Shown here: positions 1-11,900 of the stretch, in pieces
Position numbering within the stretch: the stretch's first letter is position 1
How the letters are laid out: each line of letters begins with the position of its first letter
From: Amaurobius ferox
Lineage: Eukaryota > Arthropoda > Arachnida > Araneae > Amaurobiidae
Length of the DNA: 64,000 nucleotides
Assembly: GCA_951213105.1 (NCBI GenBank)
Contig: OX578138.1
Span: forward strand, 64,207,040 to 64,271,039
Direction: 5' to 3'
Position numbers and translations under genes: made by a program
The notes under the pieces: model-generated
Told to the model about the DNA's origin: nothing
Database searches by the model: none
Seen by the model: only the letters and a program-made list of their open reading frames with translations

Positions 1-1729
1 ATATGTGAAATATACTTTGCAGTTAATTAAAAGGATTTTCTTTGCAGATTTACTTCAGAAGCAAATGGAGATTAACCATTGGTCAAATCTTTCAACATTC
101 CTTTACTACCTCCATAGAAGTAGGAATAAAATTATGCCCATTATGCATACATTGGCTAATTATATAACTTAGCAGAGGTTTACAGTTTTTCCTACACCTT
201 TTTGTTGTCAAGTTAGATTTGTCAGAAGCATAAATTACTCAAGTTATTATCCATTAATAATTACTTGAGACACAGAGTTAGAGTCCTTTTACTTCCATGG
301 TTTGAGATATAACCATTGATGCATGGTGGTAAAGAGAAGAAATTCTCTAACTTTATGCATTGATGTTTATAAATAACATAATTAAAGCTAAATTCATTGC
401 CATTCAGCAAACAATAACTATGTCTAGTTTTCCCGTCACACACCTAAGCAAAATATGTATAGAGATTTTTGTTTCCTTTCAATGTAATGTATTGTTACAA
501 TGTTGATGATAAATGCATCGAGTTTTCGAAAAATGTTGCCAATTTACAAAAATGACACCAAATTTAAGAAAATTTAAAATCTCAGAAAATTAAGTTGAGT
601 GCAATAACTGATTTAAAATTTTTTTCTCTTAATCCCAGTTGCCAAATATTAAGCAATCAATGAAATGTTATTCTGTAAAGAAACATTTTATAATTGATTT
701 GAACCTAGTATTTATAGCAGGAGGATTGCACACAGTAGTGCCATGTTCAATCATTGATGCCCTTAAAAGCTATCCCTCGTGTAAATGTGGAACATGGATA
801 TGATAAATCTGTAAGTTCTAAATTCCATTCAAGAGGTGATGGGTTAAGGGAAGGATGGTATAATCCCTGTGGTTACCATACCCACTGAGTTCAGTTCTAA
901 ATTGGATAGTTAAATGATGTAATGTGACCCTATAACGTCATAATGTGACCCCGGCAAAATGCTGCTCCTATGGTGCTAGGGGCAACATGGTTCATGGCAA
1001 TATAATTTATTTCTTGGCCACTTTATAAGTGAATGATTGAATTATCAACTGCCTGTGTGTCAAGTGACATATTGTGTACACTTGGCAGCTGTGCGCTTCA
1101 GTTTAAGAGTAAATTGATTCAGCATACTATATAGATGATTTTATTGAAGTACTCTATAATCAACCAATTCCCCACTTCCTTCGGATATAGTAAAAAATGC
1201 TTGAAATCAAGAATGTATAAAATGAAATACTGTTTTGACAAAATATCCTTTGATATCATTGGAAACAAGCAATATGTATGAATCAAAAACTTGTTTTGAT
1301 TCATACATATCGTTTTAGACATGTTTTACTGTATTGAAATGACAGATCAACAGTATGTATATATTTAAATATATATATACCCAACTCTGTTTTTACATGA
1401 TTTTGATTTAACACAAATTAAAAAAAAATTCATTCTCTTTTTACAAGAGTTGTTTCGATATAGCACTATCAACCCCAATTCTAAGAGAAAAAAAATTTGT
1501 ATTACACTTCTCACAATTTCACAATTGGTCGGAATTTTTCCTGATTGTGCTCCTTTAAATCTGTAATTTTTATTTGTGGGTAATTTCCTGAATTGGAGAA
1601 TTCTCCATTTTATCTGCATTTTGAATTTGGTGTTAAAAGTAAAAAGTACCTTTTTGATGTTAATAAAAATTAACATCAACTTTTGCTTTATTAATTATAA
1701 CCGAAATATTTTTTGGTAGCCCTTACACA

Positions 1730-1864
1730 ATGTCACATAATTTACCTGTAACAAAAATGAAAAGGAAAGCAATCTCCTTGGATATTAAAATTCAAATTTT
1801 AGATAGTCTTGCAACAGGACAAGGTGCAACGTCCGTAAGCATAATTTTTGTGTTCATGAATTAG
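1730..1864 (+). pseudogene. Tigger/pogo transposase N-terminal fragment (CENP-B-type HTH)
   Basis: 44 codons from ATG: MSHNLPVTKMKRKAISLD then IKIQILDSLATGQGATSV, ending at a stop after FVFMN. The pattern Lys-Arg-Lys ... Ile-Leu-(x)-Leu ... Gly-x-x-x-(T/S)-x-V is that of the first helices of the CENP-B/Tigger DNA-binding domain. The similarity is lost at GTAAGC, which looks like a splice donor right after the ATS codons. No DDE domain follows nearby. It is either a broken transposon end or the first exon of a Tigger-derived gene; the short length leaves both open. Confidence 0.4.
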
Positions 1865-2567
1865 TGACTATTTTTCTCTTCAAATGAAAATTTACTTTAT
1901 ATAATATATTTTTACTACATTTGTAATCTTAATAAAATGTGCAGCACGTAAAAATGATAAGATTCTAACAAGAACTTTCATATGTTTTATTGTATTATTT
2001 TTGCTGATTTTTTAGGTTTGTAAACAGTCTTCTAATTTTCCATAAGTACATTATATTTTTTTACACAAATTTTTTTTACATGCATTCTTCGGGAAAGTAT
2101 CTATAGTGTAAAAATAGAGTTTATATATATATATATATGGCTAAGCCAAAAAAGTAGAATGGTCTTTATTAAATAATTCATAAACATTCTTAATGGGATT
2201 TGATGCAATTACAGGGCCGCTATTTAAATAACATTATAAAATCCCTTTATTTGCCGATAGCTGAATGGCAGCAAGAAAATTTGTTATGTGCCGGAATTTT
2301 GCAAACCTATATAGAGACTACTTAATTTAGTTTTACCATGTAGCTGTACTTGGGCATTCTTTGGTTAGGGTCTTTCCGCACACTTTCTTTAGGTAAGTTT
2401 TATGAGTGTGAAACAAATTTAACTGAATAGCAAAAAAGTCCTGATTTATCTCTTGCCCAAAGAGAAACTGAATATGTGATATGATATATCTGACAGTGCA
2501 TATATATATATATAATATATAAGCTTTAAAAACAGAGTTTAAAATGTTAAATAAAATTTTTACAAAT

Positions 2568-2598
2568 CCCCCCCCCCCCCCACACACACACACACACA
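2568..2598. repeat. poly-C / (CA)n low-complexity tract
   Basis: A run of 14 C directly followed by about nine CA dinucleotides. On the minus strand it produces a spurious Cys-Val-Cys-Val/Gly-run reading frame that should not be taken as a gene. Confidence 0.9.
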
Positions 2599-2829
2599 AA
2601 CTTTTCAAGATTTCAAACTTATTGGAAGAAAAAAAATGACAATTCCTTAGCTTTTTCTTTTCCTTTTATTTCTTGGCAATTTTAGTTTTCCCTACTTTTC
2701 AGGTAGGATGACCTTGAATCATTTAAAACTGTGAAAATACCTTAACATAACTTCAATTTAGGAAAGATTCATTGAAACAAGGACAAACAAATCTTTGGTT
2801 TAAAACAATAAAACTTTAAACAACATTAC

Positions 2830-2979
2830 CCTTTGTAAATTAGGAACATTAATAGGCAGTTTTCTTCGTGGATTTTGCGCATCAGTACTGGTAGTACTGA
2901 TATCAGCATCATGCATTTTAGAAGGAACTTTTTTCTTTGTGTACATAAGTGGATCATCATTTTCCTCTGCAATGGTACC
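2830..2979 (-). CDS. MTOR: TOR exon (window exon 19), variable linker before FAT
   Basis: 150 nt, 50 codons, phase 0. [13 protein letters not shown] aligns with human GYTLADEEEDPLIY, and NVPNLQR with STINLQK. Between them is a lineage-specific segment rich in Lys, Ser and Thr ([18 protein letters not shown], then [11 protein letters not shown]). Human mTOR carries its Ser1261 phosphosite in this linker; no equivalent LRSGQ motif is visible. Acceptor ATCAG|GGTACC, donor AGG|GTAATG. The next exon (human AWGAARR) is not found in 1-2829. Confidence 0.9.
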
Positions 2980-5900
2980 CTGATAAAATAATACATATAC
3001 AATATCACAACTGAAATAGTCTTTAGCTGCAAAGAAATAAAATAAACTGAAATTATTAGCTTACCTTAATGATTCTGCTAATTAATACATCATATCTTTG
3101 ATGGTTTATCCGGTGTTTTGTTAAAACTTTATGAACCATAGGAATAAATATTTGATATTTTTTACCTAACTGGAGGACTACAGAGCATAGGGTATCCATA
3201 GCAGTCTGGAAAAAGGCAAAATACATTTTTGAATAAATTGTATAACAAAAGAATATGCAGTATAATATTAAAGCATTTGGCATGGGGGAAAAAAATGCTG
3301 CAATGCTAAACAAGACACAGAGGTTAAATACGCCCTGCTAGTGTAAATGTAAATAACACGATTTATAACAAAAACTTTAACTTACAGATCTTAGGTCAGG
3401 AACAGAATCTAAGTTACGAACTAAAGGCTGGAGAATTCTAGAAGCAAATTCGGTGAAATCCAAGGTATCAGACAAATGGTCAATGGTCTCCAAAGCACAC
3501 CTGTAGTAATAATTATAGATATGAAATACCTATATAAATAAAATTGAAAATTTATTTGTGTGTGTGTGTGTTTGTCTCATCATCATGAGAGAATGTATGT
3601 ACCGAATTTCATGAAATTATGTGGATATCCTTGGAATAGTCCCTTGGAATAAATGAATCCTTGTAATAAATGCACTCATTTTAAATATATATTCGACACC
3701 TTTGTTGACCATCAAGGTCACTTTATGAAAAAGTTTTTAACTTGCAATAGCTTAATGTCAAGGTCCCTGTAAGAGCCAGTCTATTCCCCCACTGCACATT
3801 CTGGTACATGCATAATCACTAATAAGATATGTCATATTTAATAGAAAACACCAAAATTGCTGAAATCAAACCAATAGAACCAAAAATAGAGAAATTATAC
3901 ACATTAGGTATGCGGTTGAGTAGCTCACTGCTCTAGGACATGCCTAGTGCTCCCCCTGCTATGTATGGCACTGCTAATCAAGGTTTGTAGATACTACAGG
4001 TTGGTCCATCCGCTAGTCTCATGGTATTGGCTGGAGGAAATGCAGAACAATGATGTCAAAGTTGCTAGAAACCGTGCACTTCGCTATGCAAATCATTGGT
4101 ATTTAGTTAGGAAAAGTTTTAAAATCCGAACTTATTTGGAGCTGTTTCTGAATTGTTCTACTGTTATTACTGTAAATTTTTTTATTCTGAACATTAGAGA
4201 ACATTAAACACAAATATCCCCCCCCCCCCATTTAATTATTTTATAGTTAAATAAAGCGGTTTTATTAAAATATCCATTTTACATGTAAATGCAAATAAAG
4301 AAATTTTTACAAACATGCAAGGTTATTCAAATATTTAACTTAGTATATATATTTATGCAAATATTTAGTTCAGTTTACTTTTATATAAATATTTAGCACA
4401 ATTTACATTTTTACAAATATTTAGCTCAATTTATATTTATACAGATGTTTAGCTCAATTTACGTTTATACAAATATTTAGTTTAATTTACATTTATATGA
4501 ATATTTAGCACGTTTACATTTAAACAAATTTGTATCTTAATTTATGTTTCTAAATGCAATTTAGCCAGTTTATTTATTCAACTTTGAGATCAACGTTTAA
4601 AAATAAAATAATTTTTAAATCTATTAAATAATACTTAATTCAAAGATATAGTTCGCTATTTGAGAGCATTTAAAATATGTTTATGGAAATAATTATTTTT
4701 CAATAAAATATTAATCTCTAAAAGTGTTAAGTACTCAATACAATTACATAATATAGATTAAAAAAGGTAAAGTGGGAATTAGTTATCACGAATTTAAGAA
4801 TTTGATTGCCAAAGAATTTTTTTATTTTATTTAATTATTTATTTTTTAATAAAAATTAAAACACAAATGTTTTTGTAGAAATACTGCTTTTTAAAAATTG
4901 AGCATTTTTTCACTGAACTTTTTTATCATTAGCATGTTTTAATAACTTTTTATTGAGATACGTAATGCGAATAAAGATTCTCAATCTTGAATATAAAATA
5001 ATTTGTGAATTATTTTGGATTGCCTATTCGGCTCATTTCCATGAATATTGTAAAACACTATTTCAAATTTTTTGACTGTCTCTAACCAAGTATTCGAGGA
5101 CACTGTAAGTCCTCCTCTATTGAAGCATGTAATCCAAGACTTTTCCCCAACTTCATTGTCTTTATTTTTGGATAACGGTTCTTTTGTGTTAAAGGACAAA
5201 TATCCAGCAATATACTCTATAACATTCTCCTCAATATTTTTCTCTGAAGAACATTGTTCATGAACAAATGAATAATTTGGATTAAGGTCACTGCATTCCA
5301 ATAGCTAATTTTTCAATTAAATTATTTTCTGAATTTATTGCAGTTGAACCTTCTGTTGTGGTATTGTTTTTTTTTTCTTGAAGGAATAATCCTTTTAAAC
5401 AAGGAGTAGTGATATGTGTTTTTTCACACTCTGTTACATTGATTTATAAATGATTTACAATTATTATCGCTCACGAAAGATCCACGTGAAAGAAAGCAGG
5501 GAAACAGCCTTTAGTCACTTTGAGATCACAACCTTTCTCCCCTTTCAGTGGACTGACTGATCCCGTCTCCCCGGATGGACCAACCTGTAGTATTTTATAA
5601 ACCTTGACTGCTAATGATAGCGATCAAAATTGCTTCGATCAACTATCTGCCAGTGCAGGACCAGGTTATGACTAACATCAAAATTCATTGTTTTATAAAT
5701 GCATTTCTTACATATTAAGCACATTTAGTTTTACTATTGTTATTTCACTGAATAGTGAAATAATGATGTTAATAAGTGTAATTAAGAAGTGTAGATTTTA
5801 CAATGAAACTCACAATGACTTTTTGCAACCCCTTTTCGCAAAATGAGATTTTTGACCAAATTTAAGAGATTTTTGAAAATAATTAAAAAACTATTAAAAT

Positions 5901-8900
5901 ATTTTAATTTTTAAATAGCTAAAGGTCTTTTACATAGAGCTAAAAATCCATTTTATAAAACACAAACGATTTTATAAAACACGATTTTTGGGAGCATGAA
6001 ATAGCTAAAAAGAACACTAGAAATAGATACATACATAGTGGCGCATATTTTAAACACAAGGTATTATAGCTACCAATACAGTGAAATAAAAACTGGGAAA
6101 GATTTTCCTAGATACTAATTTATAGTCAAAATGGAGAAAATTATTAAAGTGTATCTATAAGTAAATTTTCATAAAATTGTGTTTTTCTGGGGAGGGGGGA
6201 GACTAAATGGGTATAAAATATAAAATTCCTCCCAAATATACAGATAGGAATTTTTATTGGTAAATTATAGGTATTTTCAGCCAAATTTGTTGATTTAGTT
6301 ATAAAAAATAGTTATTTAAGAATTTTCATTAAAAAATATATATATAGAAGGTTGTGATGTTGTTGTTGTTGAAACCCAGACCGTCCGACCTACCAGAAAG
6401 GTGTAAGGTAACTTCTTGGATGGTCGGGAAGTGCCACCCAATTTAGACCGGAACCCAGTGGGGGAGGCATCCACAGGGACCGTACCCTCCTTCCCCTACC
6501 ACCAACCTCTCGGAAGGACTTTCGGATCCACATGTTTAACGTGATCGTACTCCGCATGAACACGGCGGCAGTTTTTGGCAGTGGCTGGAATCGAACCCGG
6601 GCCTACCGAGTGCAACTCCAGCGCGCTAACCAATGGGCTACCGCGCCCCTAGGTTGTGATGTTTGTCAAGATTGAGAGAAACTGCCAAAAACCTGAATTT
6701 TCTTCCAGGAAAATTGGGAGAGTTAGCTTTTGATAGATTTATATATACAATTTTAAAGAAACAAAATATTCATTGAATAAATTTAATACATCTATGGTAT
6801 TTATTGTGCGTTATCAGTTGTTGCAATAAAATAAGGTATAGTAATAATTGATATTTCCAACTACTTAAGTCTGTTTTATTATAGCTAAGGATATTTAAAC
6901 TTCAGATATTTTCCATTAGGTTTAATTGACCAACAAGCTAAAGCATTGTGGGAATATAATTTGAAACTTATTCCAACTGTTTCATTTTGATACACATAGA
7001 CCAAACTACATATTTTCCATAAAGTGATTAACAGGGGAGACCTGAATATATAACTCTTTAGACTTCGATGTTTTAAATGGTAAATTTAAATTTCTATAAA
7101 AAACAGACATAAGGTAAGTGTACCAGTAGTGGGCTATGTACCAATAGTGGGCCACCAGTTTTCAAAGTGGAAAAACAGGTTTTAAGGTCATACTTGCAAG
7201 GCAACAGAACAACTGCTGATTGGTTAAACCCTTATCAGTTATTTGGCAAAGGAAAAATCTCAGTAACCTGCTAGTCTTTGGGGTGGAAGAATGCTTTTCT
7301 GAAGTGATCACACAAAGGGATTTTTCTAGCTCATTCTTATTGCTTTCCTCAAGAGGCAAGTATTAATTTAATTTTTTTTTTCTCTAAAAGCATATTTAAT
7401 TTGGTTTTAAAATGCCATATTTCTATTTCATTGTATACTTAATATTTTGTAAATTATGATTAAAAGACATAAAATGAACAGATTAATTTTGAAGGGAGGC
7501 CCACTTTTGAGTCATTACTTTTTAAATTGTTTCAGTAGTGGGCCTATGAGTTAGTAGTGGTTAGAAAGTGATTGTTGCAACTGAACTAAAATTCAAGAAA
7601 GTGGCAGTATCACCGATAAAGAAGAGAGAAATGTTTTTTTTACAAATTTTGGAAGAAAAAATTGGAAAAATGAAGTTAGAAACATTCTTAGAAAATAAAG
7701 GAGAATGAAAAGGCCCTGTGGAGCAAAAAGACCTCTACTATTTGTGGTTGGAGACAAGGGAAACTTCAAACATGGAACCATTTTTTCAGGGTGCACCTGT
7801 CAACTCTGTTGAAGCGACATGCAGTGAAGAGCCTGAAGAGCATGATGAAAGTACCATTGAATCTGCTGAGGTGGATCTTAATATTCAAGAAAGCTCAATT
7901 GGGCTTATTGGGGATGCAATGCATCCAATGTCATTAAATATTGTCCATCCTATTGCAGGCCCATCCAAAAATGTACCATCTCCCTTCAAGAGAGTTCTTT
8001 TCTGGCCAGAGGGGGAGGGTAACAAGATAAAGAAAAAGAGAAGATGAGAAAAGCTTCCTACAGTTACTTCTCAAATGCTTCAATATTATAAGAAGAAAGA
8101 AGATATTAAAATTGCTACAGCTGCAGAAAAAGAGAGAAAAAAAACTGAAAGAGAAAGAAAAAAAAATTGAAATGGAAGAAAAGAAAAGAATGATTGCAGA
8201 TCAGAAGAAAAAGAGAACCAAAAAACTTTCATCTGAGTCTTCCACCACTTCTTCACTTTTTGTAAAAAATTGGCAATAAAAGAAAAATTGTAAAGTAAGA
8301 TTTAAACTATATTTGCATTTAATTAGGTACCTTTTTATACATATATTTTAGAAATTATGTTAATAATAATATATAGCGAAATATAACTTTCAACAAATCT
8401 TATACATTATTTGAATAGTCCACTTTTGGTGGGTCCACTATAGGTACACCAGAAATTTAATAGGCCCACTACTGGAACATAAAGGAAGTTAAAGTTTAAA
8501 AAAATAATAATAATAATATTTTGTTTGCAATTTGATGTGATAATAATTATAGATAAGAGTTTAACCAATGATAAAAAAATATATTCATGCTATAATTCCC
8601 TAAAGTTTCAATGATAATTGATTGAATGCCCTTAAATGGCCCACTACTGGTACACTTACCTTACATTACTTTACATTATTTTTTATAAGGAAAGGGAAAT
8701 TCTTCAATGACAATATTTTAGACTTCGTATATTTTCAAAATCACAAGCAAATTGTGTATGTATATTGGTGAAAATTAATATTAAAATATAGCTTATTCAC
8801 AGTTTTGATTGTAAAGCTATAATTTGCCCACTCAATTGCCAAAGCAGTGATTAAAAACACAATTATAACCAAAAAATCATACACGTTCTTATGTTAAAAA

Positions 8901-11900
8901 AATTATAGCTTTACTTTTGAACTATTATAGGAACATCTGATGAGTCAAACAGCTTCACAATGGGAGGAATAATTAAATGTAGGTAATCATCAAGATTATT
9001 TCCAAATTTCTGCAATGCTATCAGCAACTAAAAGGATAAAGAATTTGTCATTGACAAATTTTCATTGAAATCAAATTAATTCATTTCATTCAAAAAATTA
9101 CTCATTGACAAATTTTAAAAAATTACTGTATTAATTCAGAGTTTATACAGCTGTGGAAAAGTTGGGATTAAGTAATAAAGGACTTTTTACATACTAATAG
9201 AGCTATAAACAGGAACCTTAACTGCACATTAACAAAACAAAGGTATGGAACATTTTTACTTCAAACACTATCAATGTGGCAGCATATATAAAAGTAACAA
9301 ATCAACAAAAGATGCCAGTATCATTATTTAATATATTTTGAACAGATTTATTTCTTCTGTTAGTTATTCTAATTTACCTATTTTGATGCATTTTGCGGAT
9401 GATTCTTAGAATAGACCCCCACTCATTTTTCAAAGTACGATCCAGCGCCAAGTTGGTGCGATTCTTCAGGTTGCAATTTTATTCCGTAGACTTCGCCAAT
9501 TCTGGTAGCCCAAGGCTTTTGGTAACCCTCTGACATCCAATCAGCGCTTGACTTTTTGAGAATCTGCATTTTAATAGGCAGTAATAGTCTTCTGTGTATT
9601 TCATCAGACCTTTTTCGATTAAATTCGTTGACTCTTGTTTTCACAGATCTTTTTCGATCGATTTGCAAAGATTTAAACACGTACAAACTTTTTGGAATAA
9701 ATATTTAAAACATTCCTCGTAATTCATGGACATTAACATTTTACGCAAATTTTCAATAGATATGCAGATTCCATTGTTAAATGTACGTGTATGTTCAAGA
9801 AAACGTGTTGTAGTGTTGAATGTACGTGTAAGAAAACGTGTTCCGGTGAGGATGTAATTAAAAGTATGGATATCCGTTACATAAAGGTTAGTTCTTTTCT
9901 TTGTTCATCCCGTGTTTTGAAATTGTCTTTTGTATTTTTCCGTGTTTTCAAAATGGGTTTCTTAATTTTAAAGTATCTCTTTTTTCTTGATTTTTGTTAA
10001 AGTACAAACTTTTTTCTAAGTATCGTTTTCTCCTGAATTTAGTTAAAGTACAAACTTTTTTCTAAGCATCGTTTTTTCTTAAATTTTGTTAAAGTACAAT
10101 CTTTTTTCTAAGTATTGTTTTTTCTTAAATTTTGTTAAAGTGCAATCTTTTTCCTAAGTATCGTTTTTCTTAAATTTTGTTAAAGTACAATCTTTTTTCT
10201 AAGTATCGTTTTTTCTTAAATTTTGTTAAAGTATTGTCTTTTTTTTAATTTTTATAAGTTTTTTATATTGATTTAAATTCAAAAAATATTTTTAAGTATC
10301 GAGTGTTTCAATATGGGTTCTAAAATTTTATTATTCTGCCATTACGCAATATTTTTATAATTCTGTCATTACGTAATATTTTTAAAATACACAAAAATCG
10401 TATTTTGTAATATTTTTTATGAGTATTATTCACTTTTATTTATATTCAATTGCAATATCATTTAACAAAATTCCAGTTCATAGAATTATAGAATAAGACG
10501 TCACTTTGGTAGGAGGAGCCTATTTTAAAACACGGGAATATACGTCACTTCAGTTGGGAGGAGTCAATTTCAAAACACGGAGAAACGCACCAACTTGGAG
10601 CAATTTTGTACTTAGAAAAAAACAAGTGGGGGTTCTATTCTAAGAATTTACCCATTTTGCTTACTCCTAAATCTTTTTCTGTCACTGAAATATTTTCTCA
10701 CCATTAATAGTTGTAGAATTTGACAGAAATGTTTTTAAATGTGATATCTGCATAAAGCCACATCTATCCAACTAGATGAATCAATGAACTAACAATATAA
10801 ACCTGTAGTAGTCTTAACCATCTCTAGTTACCTTCCCTGCCTAATAATTTCGGTGCACCTGTGGGTGGCATCGGCTACATACAAATTGGGGACTTTAACT
10901 TCAGCAAGTATTCCCATATATAAAAACTCAGTATAAAGTGGAAAAGGCACAATTCTGTAACACCAGTGTTGTGGTCGATAGTCCAATTGCTACTCTAAAC
11001 TTTCAGGTGAGTGAAGTAGTCTGGGTTAAAAAAAAAATTTAAAAAAAACCACCAGTGTTGAAAGTGAAAACATTCTAGAGTAACTCTAAACTAGGAAGTT
11101 CAATCTGGCAATGACATCATTGTTCTAGTCGAGTTAAACTGATTCCGTTGATATGATCTAATGGAAAAGCCTGTCTCTTTTCCCTGCTATTTATGGAAGA
11201 GTGGATAAACTAGTGAATGCAACTGTAGTTTTACTTGTCATGTCATCCTTGAATATATTTCTTGTTAAAGATGTCGGTAACATTTTTTCATATAATTGGT
11301 GCTGAGAATTTTGTTTTCAAATTTAACAACTTTTAAATTTTATACTGTTTTCTGGTGTTTTTTTAAGCATCCACCTCAGTGACATGTAAAGCAACAAGAA
11401 TGTCTAAAATATGCAATTCTGTGGAGGCTACTGCTTTACAAAAGATGTCATGTAATATTTTCACCTTCGAATAGAAAGAAAAACATAAGGATTATAAGCA
11501 AATAAAAAAAAAAGTCATTAAAGACTGTTATACAGCATTAGTGCTGTATTTTTTTTATTTGTATTCATATTCATCAATCATAAACACAGTGTTTATTCTC
11601 AATGAAATCTCTGTTACATTCTATTTTCACTCTGCAGTTTAAATATCAATATATTTTATGAATTCTAAAATTCCAGGTATAATTTCTTAGCAATCTAGTA
11701 TTTACATGAAAGAAACACGGCCCATATTACCCATGCAGGGTTAGTGCTGCTGATCACCATTATGTCAAAACACAATAAAATGCTTCATTTGGAGAGTAAA
11801 CAAATGATCAAATTTGCTAAATTGTGAATGACCTAATTTTAGGTAGTTATTTTTTAAACACAGGATTTGAAATAGAATGTGCATCTGTGTGAAGTGTGCA

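Larger units (their letters stand above)
1..2829 (-). other. TOR intron, left part of window
   Basis: Intronic on the minus strand. I searched it for the next TOR motifs (KDDWLEW, SCWALAQAYNPMARDLF) and found none, so the next exon lies outside. It contains a Tigger-type N-terminal scrap at 1730-1864 and a poly-C/CA tract at 2568-2598. The rest is AT-rich sequence in which I see no gene. Confidence 0.6.
3979..5606. mobile_element. P-superfamily DNA transposon, internally deleted, with TIRs and target duplication
   Basis: 1,628 bp. The left end starts CAAGGTTTGTAGATACTACA and the right end is its inverse (CAAGGTTTATAAAATACTAC), both continuing into GGTTGGTCCATCCG, so the terminal inverted repeat is about 34 bp with few mismatches. 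ACTGCTAAT flanks both ends (3970-3978 and 5607-5615) as target duplication. Ends starting CA with 8-bp duplications are typical of P elements; here nine bases match. The only coding part recognised is a C-terminal P/THAP9-like fragment on the minus strand at 4981-5301. The left half is AT-rich and includes a ~36-bp tandem array (4315-4540). It cannot encode a full transposase, so it is a non-autonomous derivative. Confidence 0.8.
9397..10652. mobile_element. TIR element with GG ends and 8-bp target duplication (Merlin-like layout)
   Basis: 1,256 bp. The left end is GGATGATTCTTAGAATAGAC followed by CCCCACT; the right end, inverted, is GGTAAATTCTTAGAATAGAA followed by CCCCCACT. Similarity continues inward through GTAC and AAGTTGGTGCG, so the TIR is about 65 bp with gaps. 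CATTTTGC flanks both sides (9389-9396, 10653-10660). Ends starting GG with 8-9 bp duplications are known from the Merlin superfamily, so that assignment is structural only. Inside are an unrecognised 87-codon minus-strand frame at 9423-9686, a 46-bp tandem array at 9997-10235, and a pair of ~38-bp direct repeats at about 10497-10579 (ACGTCACTT...AAAACACGG). Confidence 0.7.

Noticed and set aside
2333..2608. Minus-strand 91-codon frame with CVCVCGGGGG
   Set aside because: Created by the CA and poly-C tracts; the rest has no motif.
6580..6650. Functional tRNA gene
   Set aside because: The tRNA-like part is the head of a 289-bp unit bounded by a 13-bp target duplication, so it belongs to a SINE.
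9997..10235. CRISPR-like array
   Set aside because: The 46-bp units are directly adjacent without unique spacers and lie in a eukaryotic transposon; it is a minisatellite.
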